Below, piece by piece: positions 38,924-48,651 of a stretch of DNA of 64,000 nt. Source of the stretch: Sphaerisporangium perillae (lineage in GTDB: Bacteria; Actinomycetota; Actinomycetes; Streptosporangiales; Streptosporangiaceae). Both the position numbers and the translations under genes were made by a program. Location: contig NZ_JALLPO010000028.1 of the NCBI RefSeq assembly GCF_023276435.1, positions 1-64,000 on the forward strand. Reading direction: 5' to 3'. The notes beneath the pieces were generated by a model. It worked only from the letters and a program-made list of their open reading frames with translations. It did not search any database and was not told the DNA's origin. Positions within the stretch are counted from its first letter, which is position 1, and each line of letters starts with the position of its first letter.

Positions 38924-40114
38924 CTACCAGGCCACCGGCAGCCGGTGCACGCCGTAGATCGCCATGTTGGAACGCATCGCCACATCCTCGGCGGGTATGG
39001 CGAGCCGCAGGCCCGGGAAGCGCCGCAGCAGGGCAGGGTATCCGATGCGCATCTCGATGCGGGCGAGCTGCTGGCCGAGACACTGGTGGATGCCGTGGCC
39101 GAAGGACAGGTGCCCCATGGCCTGCCGTCTGATGTCCAGCGTATCGGGGTCCTCGAAGCGCTCGGGGTCGCGGTTCGCCGCCTGGAGCGAGAGCGTCACC
39201 GACTCGCCGGCCTTGACCATGTACCCCTCCACCTCGACGTCCTCCAGCGCCGTCCTGACCGGGCCGAGATGCACGATGGTCAGGTAGCGCAGCAGCTCCT
39301 CGACGGTGCTCTCGGTGAGCGAGGGGTCCTCGCGAAGGGCGGCGAGCTGCTCGGGGTTCTGCAGGAGCGTGTAGGTGCCGAGCGCGAGCATGTTGGCCGT
39401 GGTCTCGTGGCCGGCGATGAGCAGGAGCATCGCCACGCCGGTGATCTCGGTGTCGTCGAGCTCTCCGGTCGAGACCAGGCCGCTGATGAGGGCGTCGTCC
39501 GGCTCGGAGCGCTTGCGCACGACCAGGCCGTACAGGTAGGTGGCCAGGCCTTCGATCGCCTCCTGCGCCTGTTCCGGCGTCGTGTCCAGGTTGAGCAGGG
39601 TGGAGGAGTCGCGCTGGAACCGGTCGTGGTCGGCGTACGGCACGCCCAGCAGCTCGCAGATCACCAGCGAGGGGATCGGCAGCGCGAAGTCCCGCACCAG
39701 GTCGGCGGGCGGGCCGCCGCGCTCCATCGCGTCCAGCCGGTCCTCGGTGATCTTCTGGATCCTCGGTTCGAGCTGCTTCATGCGGCGGACGGTGAACTGG
39801 CCGGTCAGCAGCTTGCGGAAGCGGGTGTGCTCGGGCGGGTCCTCGCGGAGGAAGAACCCCGGGCGCTTTTTGGCCTGCTGGAGCCGCTGGCTGATCGGCG
39901 GGTGCAGCAGTTCCAGACGGGTGCTGAAGCGGGAGTCGGCGAGCACGGACCGCACGGCGGAGTATCCGGTGACGAGCCAGCCGACGTGGCCGTCGGCGTA
40001 GAGCATGGGCCGTAACGGGCCCTCCTCGCGCCATCGTCGCAGGTCTTGCGGCGGGTCGACGCGGTTCTCGCGGGACAGGGGAAGGGTGACGGGCTGGGGC
40101 AGGGCGTTGGTCAT
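38924..40114 (-). CDS. cytochrome P450 (bacterial class I)
   Basis: 396 residues. I-helix LLIAGHETTANML, K-helix EELLR, and haem-binding FGHGIHQCLGQQLAR with the Cys thiolate are all present, matching CYP105/107-like soluble enzymes. GAGGAG lies six bases before the ATG. It is paired with a ferredoxin gene and divergent from a TetR regulator across an inverted repeat, so it is probably induced by a small hydrophobic ligand. The substrate is unknown; the nearby cholesterol-oxidase-like gene might hint at steroids, but is in a separate unit. Confidence 0.94.
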   Translation of the reverse strand: MTNALPQPVTLPLSRENRVDPPQDLRRWREEGPLRPMLYADGHVGWLVTGYSAVRSVLADSRFSTRLELLHPPISQRLQQAKKRPGFFLREDPPEHTRFRKLLTGQFTVRRMKQLEPRIQKITEDRLDAMERGGPPADLVRDFALPIPSLVICELLGVPYADHDRFQRDSSTLLNLDTTPEQAQEAIEGLATYLYGLVVRKRSEPDDALISGLVSTGELDDTEITGVAMLLLIAGHETTANMLALGTYTLLQNPEQLAALREDPSLTESTVEELLRYLTIVHLGPVRTALEDVEVEGYMVKAGESVTLSLQAANRDPERFEDPDTLDIRRQAMGHLSFGHGIHQCLGQQLARIEMRIGYPALLRRFPGLRLAIPAEDVAMRSNMAIYGVHRLPVAW

Positions 40115-40196
40115 GACGCACTCCTCGGACTTGACAGCCTTCGGCAACCGGATGTCGTTCCTGTCCTCACAGAAAACAGTACCCTCTCCGAAATTG

Positions 40197-40222
40197 CAAC
40201 GGATGAAATTAGTTGTCCGTTG
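40197..40222. promoter_or_regulatory. candidate TetR operator CAACGGA-N12-TCCGTTG
   Basis: A perfect 7-bp inverted repeat (40197-40203 and 40216-40222) lies in the AT-rich 123-base gap between the divergent P450 and TetR genes, ending 15 bases before the TetR start. Position and symmetry fit autoregulation plus control of the P450. Confidence 0.65.
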
Positions 40223-40237
40223 TAGTAAAGTTCCGAC

Positions 40238-40906
40238 ATGGCCGGTGGTCCTGGATTGCGGGAGCTCAAGAAACTCCGCACGCGCCGCACGCTCATCGAG
40301 ACCGCCGTGTGCCTGTTCGAGCGGCAGGGCTACGACGAGACGACGCTGGCCGAGATAGCGGCGGCCGCCGACGTCTCCACCCGCACGTTCTTCAGCTATT
40401 TCGCCGGCAAGGAAGACGTGGTGTTCTTCGACACCCGCGCACGGGTCGACGGCGCGCTCGCCGTGATGGCCGGCCGCCGGCCCGGCGAGCCGGTGGCGGA
40501 GCTGCTGATGCGCGTCGCGGCGGCGGCGCTGCGCTTCGACAGCGAGGACGTCGAGCTCGCCCGGGAGCTGGCGCCCGCGCGCACGCGGCTCATCATGTCC
40601 GTCCCCGCGCTGCGGGGACGTGCCCTGCATCTGCTCTTCGACGTCCAGCGCGAGCTGGCCGACGCGCTGCTGCGGGCCTATCCGGGCGAGCTCGACCCGG
40701 TCGAGGCCGGCGCCGCCATCGGCGCGTTCGTGGGGGCGGCGAAGCAGGCGGCGATGGTCAGCAGGGACCGGGGCGACCCTCCCGATCTCATGTGGGCGGC
40801 GGCCCGCAGAGGGGTCGAGATCGCCATGTACGGCCTGCGATCGCTCGACCCGCCGCACCGTGAGGAGCCCAGCACAGACTTTGCCAATAACGCCACAAAA
40901 GCGTAA
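40238..40906 (+). CDS. TetR-family regulator
   Basis: 222 residues. The N-terminal HTH (TRRTLIETAVCLFERQGYDE, TLAEIAAAADVSTRTFFSYF) lies at about 14-55, followed by an all-helical ligand domain. It is divergent from the P450-ferredoxin genes with a 7-12-7 inverted repeat between them, so it most likely represses them and itself until a ligand binds. No Shine-Dalgarno is obvious before the ATG. Confidence 0.92.
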   Translation: MAGGPGLRELKKLRTRRTLIETAVCLFERQGYDETTLAEIAAAADVSTRTFFSYFAGKEDVVFFDTRARVDGALAVMAGRRPGEPVAELLMRVAAAALRFDSEDVELARELAPARTRLIMSVPALRGRALHLLFDVQRELADALLRAYPGELDPVEAGAAIGAFVGAAKQAAMVSRDRGDPPDLMWAAARRGVEIAMYGLRSLDPPHREEPSTDFANNATKA

Positions 40907-41131
40907 CTCATCGGGGCATAGCGCGCGCGTTTTGCGGAGAAAAGGTCTGATCGGCCTGATCGGCTCGCCACCAGCCGATTTTGCGACAAAATCATCCTCC
41001 GAGGGCGTCCGCGTGGTGAGCCCTCGACCGTGAACGCCGCGACCCTCGCGGGGTCCCGCGTCAAGTCCCTGTCGGAATTGGATTGCGGCGCGGCTGTTCC
41101 TGGTGTTCCGTCGCGCTGTGGGGTACAAGAC

Positions 41132-44047
41132 ATGAACAGTGGTGAGACTCCGCCATTCGGCGAGGGCGCGGACACGGCCCTCACCGGCGAAGCCCCGCTC
41201 GTCGGCCGGCAGGACGCCCTGGAGTCCTTCACCCAGACGGTCGACGCGACGTTCGCCCGCGGGTTCCAGTTCCTCGCGGTCGTCGGCGAGCCCGGCGCGG
41301 GCAAGACGCGGCTGCTCGCCGAGCTGGCGGCGCTCGCCGCCGGCCGCGGGTTCACCACGCTGTGGGGCAGGGCGGCCGAGTTCGAGCAGATCATGCCGTT
41401 CAGCGTGCTGGTCGACGCCCTGGACGACCACCTGGAGGCGCGGCGCGACGATCTGTCCGACCGGCTCGGCACCGGGCAGGCCCACCGGCTCGCCGCGGTG
41501 TTCCCCGCCCTCGCGGCCAAGATGCCGGACGAGCCCGGCGGCGCCGACGCCGACGACCAGAGCGGCATGGTGCGCTACCGGCTCTACCGCGCGCTGCGGC
41601 AGCTCATCGACGAACTGGCCGCCCCGGCCGGGCTCGCGCTGATCCTCGACGACGTGCACTGGGCCGACGACAGCTCGGCGGAGTTCCTCGACCACCTGGT
41701 ACGCCATCCGCCGCGCGGCCGGGTGCTCGTCGCCGTCGGCTACCGGCCCGCGCAGGTCACCCCGCGCCTGGCGGCCCTCGTCACGGCCGCGGGGGCGCGA
41801 GGACGGCAGGTCACGGTGGGACCGCTCGACCGGGCCGAGGTCGCGGAGTTCCTCGGCTCGCACGTCAGCCGCACCCGCGGTCGCGCGCTGTACGAGGCCA
41901 GCGGCGGCAACCCCTTCTACCTGGAGGCGCTCGCCCGCATGGGCCGGCTGGAGGTCAGCGAGCTGCCCCCCACCGTGCGCGCCGCGCTCCAGGTGGAACT
42001 CGGCGACCTGTCCCCCGGCTCGCTGCTGGTCGCCCAGGCGGCGGCGGTGACCGCTGACGAGTTCGAGCCCGCGCTGGCCGCGGTCACCGCGCAGGTCTCC
42101 GAGGCCGCGGCGCTGGAGGCCCTCGACGAGCTGGTCGCGCGCGACATCGTCCGCCCCGCCGCCACCGGGCGGTTCCGCTTCCGCCATCCCCTGGTGCGGC
42201 AGGCGGCCTACGAGTCCTCGGCGGCGGGCTGGCAGCTCGCCGCGCACGCCCGGCTCGCCGGCCACCTGGCCACGCTCGGCGCGCCCGCCACCGTGCAGGC
42301 CCACCACTTCGAGCGCTCGGGTTCCTTCGGCGACCAGCGCGCGATCTCCACCCTGATCGAGGCGGCCCGGACGGTCGCCCCGCAGGCGCCGGTCACCGCC
42401 GCCCACTGGTTGCGCAAGGCACTGGACCTCATGCCCGACGAGCCGGGCACCCTGGAGGACCGCCTGGAGCTGCTGCTGGAGCTCAGCCGGGCCCAGGGCG
42501 TCAGCGGCCGGCTCACCGAGGGCCGCGACACCGCCCGCGAGGTGCTCCGTCTCCTGCCCGCCGACGACCATGCGCGGCGGGCCAAGGCCGCGCGCATCTG
42601 CGCGCTGATGGAACGGCAGCTCGACCGGCCCCACGAGGCGCGTGCCCTGCTGCTGGACGAGCTGCGGCGGATGCCCCATCCCCGGGCCGCCGCCGCCATC
42701 CCCCTGCGGATGCGGCTGGTCGCGGAGAGCATGATGCGGGTCGACTTCCGTGCCGCGCAGGCCGTCTTGGACCTCATGCCCGACTCCGGCGACGACTGGG
42801 AACCCGACCTGGCGATGGCGGTCGCGGCGCTGCGGCCGATGCCCGCCTACGCGGCCGGGCGGATGGGCGACGCGCTGCGCAGCGCCGACGCCGCCGACCG
42901 GCTCGTCACCTCGGCCCTGGACGAGCACTTGGCCGAGTGGCTGGACGCCGTCGCCTGGCTGTGCTGGGCCGAGACGAACATGGGACGCTACTCGGTGGCG
43001 CTGCGGCACTTCGAGCGCGCCGCCGCCGTCGCCCGGTCCACCGGCCAGACCTACATCCTGACCAACCTGCTCGCCGGCAAGGCCAAGACGCTGGTCCTGC
43101 TGGGCAGGCTCCCCGAGGCGCTGGCGACCGTCGAGGAGTCGGTCGAGGGGGCCCGGCTGCTGGAGTCGGGCCAGCAGCTCGTGTTCGCGCTGACCCAGCT
43201 GTGCCTGGCCGGCGCCTGGTCCGGCGACCACGAGTCCGGCCTGCGCGCCGGCGAGGAGGCCGTCCAGGTGGGCGTCGGCGCCGGCGAGGCGTGGGGCGAC
43301 ATGGCCAGGCACGCCCGCGGCGTGGCGCTGGTCCTCGCCGGTCGCCCGGAAGAGGGGTCGCAGGTCATCGTGGACGCCTGCGCCGGGTTCGCCAACCCGC
43401 GCCTGGACCGGGGCACGCTGCTGGCCAGCGCCGAACTGCTCGCCCAGGTCGAGGTCGCCCGCGGCCGCCAGGACGAGGCGATCGGGTGGGCCGAGCGGGC
43501 CGCCGGCCTCGCCCATCCCCAGCTGCCGGTGTTCTCCGGCCTCATCCCGCTCGCCCGCGCCCACGCGCTGCGCCGGTCGGACCCCGCGACCGCCGCCGCC
43601 CTCGCCATCGAGGCGGCCACCCTGCTCACCGCCGGCGAGCGCAGGCTGGACGCCGGCAGGGCGCTGCTGGTGGCCGGCCTGGCCCACGGCGACGCGGGCG
43701 AGCGCCGCATGGCGCGCGAGCACATGCGCGCGGCCGTCGAGATCTTCCGGGAGTGCGGCGCGCGGGCGCTCGCGGGGCAGGCCGTGCGTGAGCAGCGGCG
43801 TCTCGGCGTGCGCGTCGCCACCTCGGCCAAGACCGGCGGGCCCGCGCAGGGCGCCGCGCCGTACGGGCTGTCGCCCAGGGAGCTGGAGATCGCCACCCTG
43901 GTGGCCGGCGGCCTGACCAACCAGCAGATCGCCGAGCAGCTCTTCCTCAGCGTCCGCACCGTCGAGACCCACCTGTCCCACGTCTTCGCCAAGCTCGGCG
44001 TCGGCTCGCGCGTCGGCGTGGCCACCAAGCTGAACCGTGGCCCTTGA
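41132..44047 (+). CDS. large ATP-binding LuxR-family (LAL/MalT-like) regulator
   Basis: 971 residues from the ATG at 41132; a GTG at 41030 would add 34 residues of low quality. An N-terminal AAA/STAND ATPase (LVGRQDALESF, Walker A GEPGAGKTR, Walker B LALILDDVHWADD) is followed by a long TPR-like helical region (about 400-880). A C-terminal LuxR HTH follows (LSPRELEIATLVAGGLTNQQ, IAEQLFLSVRTVETHLSHVF). LAL regulators activate neighbouring operons on binding an inducer. The alpha/beta hydrolase and GMC oxidoreductase genes that follow are the likely targets. Confidence 0.92.
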   Translation: MNSGETPPFGEGADTALTGEAPLVGRQDALESFTQTVDATFARGFQFLAVVGEPGAGKTRLLAELAALAAGRGFTTLWGRAAEFEQIMPFSVLVDALDDHLEARRDDLSDRLGTGQAHRLAAVFPALAAKMPDEPGGADADDQSGMVRYRLYRALRQLIDELAAPAGLALILDDVHWADDSSAEFLDHLVRHPPRGRVLVAVGYRPAQVTPRLAALVTAAGARGRQVTVGPLDRAEVAEFLGSHVSRTRGRALYEASGGNPFYLEALARMGRLEVSELPPTVRAALQVELGDLSPGSLLVAQAAAVTADEFEPALAAVTAQVSEAAALEALDELVARDIVRPAATGRFRFRHPLVRQAAYESSAAGWQLAAHARLAGHLATLGAPATVQAHHFERSGSFGDQRAISTLIEAARTVAPQAPVTAAHWLRKALDLMPDEPGTLEDRLELLLELSRAQGVSGRLTEGRDTAREVLRLLPADDHARRAKAARICALMERQLDRPHEARALLLDELRRMPHPRAAAAIPLRMRLVAESMMRVDFRAAQAVLDLMPDSGDDWEPDLAMAVAALRPMPAYAAGRMGDALRSADAADRLVTSALDEHLAEWLDAVAWLCWAETNMGRYSVALRHFERAAAVARSTGQTYILTNLLAGKAKTLVLLGRLPEALATVEESVEGARLLESGQQLVFALTQLCLAGAWSGDHESGLRAGEEAVQVGVGAGEAWGDMARHARGVALVLAGRPEEGSQVIVDACAGFANPRLDRGTLLASAELLAQVEVARGRQDEAIGWAERAAGLAHPQLPVFSGLIPLARAHALRRSDPATAAALAIEAATLLTAGERRLDAGRALLVAGLAHGDAGERRMAREHMRAAVEIFRECGARALAGQAVREQRRLGVRVATSAKTGGPAQGAAPYGLSPRELEIATLVAGGLTNQQIAEQLFLSVRTVETHLSHVFAKLGVGSRVGVATKLNRGP

Positions 44048-44177
44048 TGCCGCTCACACCTACCGGACCCCTGCGCGCGATACGGGGTTCCCCGGTTCAT
44101 GTACGGGGTTTCCACGATGCCGCGGCCGCCGGGCGGTTGGCATTGTTGGACCGGGTCACAAGCAGGAGGACGGTCAG

Positions 44178-45278
44178 ATGGAGCACCGCATACCGCGGTA
44201 CACGCTTGAAGGCGTGTCGGGCGCCGAGGTGTCGGTGCATCCCTTCCCGACCGAGGACGAGCTCGGTCTGACGCTGACGCGGTTCCACGCGGCGGAGTCG
44301 GACGACGTCGTGTTGCTGATCCACGGGCTGACGTCCTCCAGCGACATGTTCATCATGCCGGAGCACCGCAATCTCGTGAGCTTCCTGCTGGACAGCGGCT
44401 TCGGCGACGTCTGGACGCTCGACTTCCGCATGAGCAACCGGTTCCCGTACAACATGGAGACCCGGCGGCAGACTCTGGACGACATCGCCGCCTACGATCA
44501 TCCGGCAGCCATGAGGGAACTCCGCCGTCACGTTGGGGCACGGCGGATCCACGTCATAGCGCACTGCCTGGGGTCGGTGTCGTTCCAGATGAGCCTGTTC
44601 GGCGGAGCCGTCGAGGGCGTCACGAGCATGGTCGCCAACAGCGTGGGGCTGACCCCGCGGGTCCCCGCCTGGGCCCGCGTCAAGCTCCGCATGGGGCCGG
44701 CCATGCTGGAGTACGGCTTCGGCCTGAGCTACATCGACCCGCGCTTCCACGACGCCCCGCCGCTGACCCGGCGCTGGCTGATGTCCCGGCTGGTCTCGCT
44801 GTTCCATCCCGAGTGCCGCGAGCCCGCCTGCCACATGCAGAGCTTCATGTGGGGCAGCGGCCGTCCGGCGATGTACCGCCACGGCAACCTCGCGCGGGAG
44901 ACCCACGTCCATGAGCGGCTCGCCGACCTGAACGGAGCGGCCGACGTCAACTACTACCGGCACATCAACAAGATGGTGCGGGCCGGGCGAGCCGTGAAGT
45001 GCGACCCCGGCAGCCTCCCCCACGCCGCCCTGCCGGACGACTACCTGGCCGGGGCCGGCCAAGTCGAGACCCCCGTGTTGTTCCTGACCGGGGACCACAA
45101 CGACGTGTTCACCGACTCCAACATCGTCTGCCACCGGATCCTGTCCGAGCGCGCCCCCGGCCGCCACGAACTGCACGTCCTGCCCGGGTACGGCCACATC
45201 GACCCGCTCATCGGCAAGAACGCCCACGTGGACGTCTTCCCGCGCATCCTCGACTTCCTCAAGCGCCACGCCGGCTGA
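44178..45278 (+). CDS. alpha/beta hydrolase with Cys in the nucleophile position
   Basis: 366 residues with AGGAGG eight bases before the ATG. Oxyanion segment VLLIHGLTSSSDMF, nucleophile elbow IAHCLGS, acid FLTGDHNDVF and catalytic His GYGHIDP. The elbow has Cys where most esterases have Ser, as in dienelactone hydrolases and in hydrolases fused to cholesterol-oxidase-like GMC enzymes. It lies 54 bases before a GMC oxidoreductase gene and after a LAL regulator; an action on an oxidised sterol or related lactone is inference. Confidence 0.88.
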   Translation: MEHRIPRYTLEGVSGAEVSVHPFPTEDELGLTLTRFHAAESDDVVLLIHGLTSSSDMFIMPEHRNLVSFLLDSGFGDVWTLDFRMSNRFPYNMETRRQTLDDIAAYDHPAAMRELRRHVGARRIHVIAHCLGSVSFQMSLFGGAVEGVTSMVANSVGLTPRVPAWARVKLRMGPAMLEYGFGLSYIDPRFHDAPPLTRRWLMSRLVSLFHPECREPACHMQSFMWGSGRPAMYRHGNLARETHVHERLADLNGAADVNYYRHINKMVRAGRAVKCDPGSLPHAALPDDYLAGAGQVETPVLFLTGDHNDVFTDSNIVCHRILSERAPGRHELHVLPGYGHIDPLIGKNAHVDVFPRILDFLKRHAG

Positions 45279-45332
45279 ACCAAAATGAACCAGATGAAAG
45301 TGCTCGGGCACCGCGCGAGCGGAGCGAGCGCA

Positions 45333-47702
45333 ATGAACACAGCCACAGAGCATGTGGACGCCGTGGTGGTGGGGTCCGGGTTCGGGGGGGCCGTCGCGGC
45401 GTACCGGCTGGCCTCGGCGGGGCTGTCGGTGGTGGTGCTGGAGCGGGGCCGTGCCTTCGCACCGGGCACGTTCCCGCGCAGTCCCGCCGAGATCGGCAAG
45501 GCGTTCTGGGACCCGGACGAGGGTCTGTACGGCATGTACGACGTGTGGAGCTTCGGCGGCTGCGACTCGGTGGTCGCGAGCGGCCTCGGCGGCGGCTCGC
45601 TCATCTACGCCAACGTGATGCTCCGCAAGGACGAGCACTGGTTCGTCCACGAGGAGCCGCTCGCCGCGGGCGGGTACGAGTCGTGGCCGGTGACGCGGGC
45701 CGAGCTCGACCCGCACTACGACGAGGTGGAGCGGATGCTGGGCGTCTCGCCCTACCCGCTGGACCATCCCGCCTACGAGGACACCGCCAAGACCAGGGCC
45801 ATGCAGGACGCCGCCGCCGAGCTGGGGCTGGACTGGCGGCTGCCGCCGCTGGCGGTCAGCTTCGCGCCGCGCCGGGACGCCGAGCCCGGCCTCGGGCTGC
45901 CCATCGCCGCCGCCCCGTACGGCAACCTGCACGGCGTCACCCGCAGGACCTGCCGCCTGTGCGGCGAGTGCGACATCGGCTGCAACGACGGCGCCAAGAA
46001 CAGCCTGGACCACACCTATCTCTCCGCGGCCCGCCACCACGGCGCCGACCTGCGCACGCTCCACTCGGCGCGCGCGATCCGGCCGCGCCAGGGCGGCGGC
46101 TACGAGGTCGACTACGTACGCCACGACGAGTCCGCCGAGTCCGGCGGCATCTCCTGCGACCGCCTGGTGCTGGCCGCGGGCACGTACGGCACGACCTACC
46201 TGCTGCTGAAGAGCCGCGCGAGCCTGCCGGGGCTGAGCGGGACGCTCGGCACCCGCTTCTCCGGCAACGGCGACCTGCTCGCGTTCCTGCTGCGGGCCAA
46301 GGACCGCAGCCGCACGCGGCCGATCAACGCGAGCCGGGGGCCGGTGATCACCAGCGCGATCCGGCTGGCCGACGAGGTGGACGGCGCCGATGGGACCGGC
46401 CGCGGCGCCTACATCCAGGACGGCGGGTATCCGGCCTTCATCGACTGGCTGGTGGAGGGCTCGGACGTGGGCCACGAGATCGGGCGCGCCGCCCGTTTCG
46501 TCGCCGAGCGGCTCCGCGCGTTCGTCACCCGCGACGCCAACCTCTCCGCCGAGATCGCCGGCCTGGTCGGCCGCGGAGAGCTGTCTGCGAGTTCCCTTCC
46601 CCTGCTCGGCATGGGCAGGGACGTTCCGGACGGCGAGCTGCGGCTGCGCGGCGGCAGGCTCGACGTCGAATGGAGTCCGGAGGCGAGCGAGGAGCATTTC
46701 GACCGGTTACGCGCGACCATGCGGCGCATCGCCGACGTGCTCGGGGCCGAGCACTCCGACATGCCCGCCTGGCTCGGGAAACGCATCATCACGGTGCATC
46801 CGCTCGGCGGCGTGCCGATGGGGCGCCACCCCGGCGAGGGCGTCTGCGACGCCTACGGCGAGGTGTTCGACCATCCCGGCCTGTTCATCGCCGACGGTGC
46901 CGCCCTGCCGGGCCCTGTGGGCGCCAACCCGTCCCTGACGATCGCGGCGCTGGCCGACCGCATGAGCACCCGGCTTCTGGAACAACGGCCTGTGGCGACA
47001 CAACACAGGAAAGAAGGACAGGCTCGCATGACCGTGGAAACCGGACAGGTGCAGCCAGACCCGTCCGATGAGGCGCGAAGCCTCGTGGCCGGCGATCCGG
47101 CCGGCCGCACCTCGCTCTCGTTCACCGAGGAGATGGCGGGTTACGTCTCCCTCGGGGTGACCGATCCGCGATCGGGTGACAGCACCGGGCGGTCGCACGG
47201 CGGCCGGTGCTCGTTCCGGCTCACCATCTCCATCCAGGACCTGGACCGGTTCCTGGCCGAGCCCGAGCACCTCGCCCGGGCCGAAGGGTGGGTGGACACC
47301 GCCTTCGGCGGTGGCCGGCGTCCGGTGGAGCGGGGCTGGTTCAACCTGTTCGCGCCCGGCGACGCACCGGACCGGCGCGAGATGCGTTACCGGCTCTGGT
47401 TCACCGACGGCGACGACCGCCCGCACACGCTCGTCGGCTGGAAGGACGTTCATCACGGGCCCGCCACGAGGCTGTGGCTCGACACCTCGACCCTGTTCAC
47501 GCGGTTGCTGCGGGGTCACGTGCCGGAGGGCGAGGACCAGGAGGCGGAGGTGGCCGGCGCGGGGACGCTGCACATCCAGCCCATGGACCTCGCGGCGACG
47601 CTGAAGAGCTTCCACACCGAGGGGCCGCACGGCGTCGCCGCGCTGGCCCGGTTCGGGAGGTTCTTCGTCGGTCAACTCTGGGACGTCTACGGACCGGGGT
47701 GA
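45333..47702 (+). CDS. GMC-family FAD oxidoreductase, cholesterol-oxidase-like, with extra C-terminal domain
   Basis: 789 residues. FAD-binding VVVGSGFGGAVAA at the N-terminus, a Cys-rich CRLCGECDIGC insert, and the GMC C-terminal signature HPLGGVPMG with GPVGANPSLTIAAL. From about residue 560 an additional ~220-residue domain follows (LSFTEEMAGYVSLGV, WFNLFAPGDAP, LVGWKDVHHGP), found in large actinobacterial cholesterol-oxidase-like proteins. The start at 45333 was chosen because GGAG lies eight bases upstream; ATGs at 45285 and 45294 lack one. It probably oxidises a sterol-like alcohol with O2. Confidence 0.9.
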   Translation: MNTATEHVDAVVVGSGFGGAVAAYRLASAGLSVVVLERGRAFAPGTFPRSPAEIGKAFWDPDEGLYGMYDVWSFGGCDSVVASGLGGGSLIYANVMLRKDEHWFVHEEPLAAGGYESWPVTRAELDPHYDEVERMLGVSPYPLDHPAYEDTAKTRAMQDAAAELGLDWRLPPLAVSFAPRRDAEPGLGLPIAAAPYGNLHGVTRRTCRLCGECDIGCNDGAKNSLDHTYLSAARHHGADLRTLHSARAIRPRQGGGYEVDYVRHDESAESGGISCDRLVLAAGTYGTTYLLLKSRASLPGLSGTLGTRFSGNGDLLAFLLRAKDRSRTRPINASRGPVITSAIRLADEVDGADGTGRGAYIQDGGYPAFIDWLVEGSDVGHEIGRAARFVAERLRAFVTRDANLSAEIAGLVGRGELSASSLPLLGMGRDVPDGELRLRGGRLDVEWSPEASEEHFDRLRATMRRIADVLGAEHSDMPAWLGKRIITVHPLGGVPMGRHPGEGVCDAYGEVFDHPGLFIADGAALPGPVGANPSLTIAALADRMSTRLLEQRPVATQHRKEGQARMTVETGQVQPDPSDEARSLVAGDPAGRTSLSFTEEMAGYVSLGVTDPRSGDSTGRSHGGRCSFRLTISIQDLDRFLAEPEHLARAEGWVDTAFGGGRRPVERGWFNLFAPGDAPDRREMRYRLWFTDGDDRPHTLVGWKDVHHGPATRLWLDTSTLFTRLLRGHVPEGEDQEAEVAGAGTLHIQPMDLAATLKSFHTEGPHGVAALARFGRFFVGQLWDVYGPG

Positions 47703-47716
47703 GGCGGAAACCCCGA

Positions 47717-47765
47717 GGCGGCCGATCGGTTGAGGAGGAGGTGGATCCTCCGCCGATCGGCCGCC
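47717..47765. terminator. long hairpin after the GMC gene
   Basis: A perfect 13-bp stem (47717-47729 with 47753-47765). The 23-base loop contains a further GGAGG/CCTCC pairing. It lies 15 bases after the GMC stop and between convergent genes. Confidence 0.78.
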
Positions 47766-47849
47766 GGCCCCGGGGGGTGGGCGAGCGCGGGTCGCGGTCG
47801 CCCGGTGGTGCAGACGGAGAAGCGGATGGTCGCTGGACGCCTTCGTCCC

Positions 47850-48491
47850 CTATTTGGAGGGGTTAGGGGAGGGAGGCGGGGGCGTGGGAAGGGCGGCGAA
47901 GTCGACCTTGCCGGTGCTCTCGAGCAGCGTCATGTGCTTCATCACCACATCGACCGCGACCTGCGCGAACGCCCTGATCTCGGAGTTCTTGGTGCCGGCG
48001 CGGACCACCGCGACCGCCTGGAACACCTTGCCGTGGGCGAAGCGGAGCCGGTCGGCGAACGTCTTGTCGTAGTCGGCGCCGGTCTTGGTGGACAGCTCGG
48101 CCATCCACCCCTGCTGGTCGGAGTTGGGCGTGCTGGGCAGCGGGACGTTCAGCTTGGCGGCCAGCGCACGGACCTGATCGTCCAGTTTGGTGTGGTCGGC
48201 GGCGAGCTGCAGCCCGACCTCCTTGACCCGGGCGCTGCCGGCCCGATCCTGCGCCTGCTGCCCGGTCGGGATCTCCCACAGCCCCGCCTGCCGGACCTTG
48301 ACCAGGAAATCGCGGTCGGCCGGCCCGAGCGGGCCCGATTCGGTGTCGGTGAAATCGGCGGGTGAGGCTCCGCTCGCCGACAGGATGGCGTTCGGCGCGA
48401 TCATGAATACCGTGACGGTGGCGATGACCAGGAAGGCGAGCGCGGCGAGAACCTCGACGAGCCGCATCGACCTCAATTGAACTCGGTTCAC
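47850..48491 (-). CDS. DUF4142 membrane-anchored protein
   Basis: 213 residues from GTG with GGGGAGAG upstream (a second in-frame ATG at 48467 is possible). One membrane segment (VLAALAFLVIATVTVFMIA) is followed by an extracytoplasmic ferritin-like helical domain with the DUF4142 pattern (DRDFLVKVRQAGLWEIPTGQ, VKEVGLQLAADHTKLDDQVR), ending in a Pro-rich tail. DUF4142 proteins are exported or anchored and of unknown function. It is divergent from an ECF sigma factor gene and could be one of its targets. Confidence 0.88.
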   Translation of the reverse strand: MNRVQLRSMRLVEVLAALAFLVIATVTVFMIAPNAILSASGASPADFTDTESGPLGPADRDFLVKVRQAGLWEIPTGQQAQDRAGSARVKEVGLQLAADHTKLDDQVRALAAKLNVPLPSTPNSDQQGWMAELSTKTGADYDKTFADRLRFAHGKVFQAVAVVRAGTKNSEIRAFAQVAVDVVMKHMTLLESTGKVDFAALPTPPPPSPNPSK

Positions 48492-48651
48492 CGAATGCTC
48501 TCTCCCCTTCGTGTCCCGTGATCCCTCGGGCGCGCTTGTCAGGGGGAAGTACGGCGGTCCACGGGGACCGGTTCAACGCCTGTGACGAGATTTCCGATTT
48601 TTACAGAAGTTGCGAGATTTGCTCACGCGACCGGTGATCCACTGCCACCAT

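Noticed and set aside
40115-43981. A minus-strand frame that would extend the P450 upstream by almost 1300 residues
   Set aside because: The extension lies antisense to TetR and the LAL regulator and is His/Gly/Arg-rich; the P450 has a good ATG with GAGGAG at 40114.
38717-47702. A biosynthetic gene cluster built around the P450, LAL regulator and GMC oxidoreductase
   Set aside because: No core synthase (PKS, NRPS, terpene, RiPP) is present, and the genes form at least three separate units.
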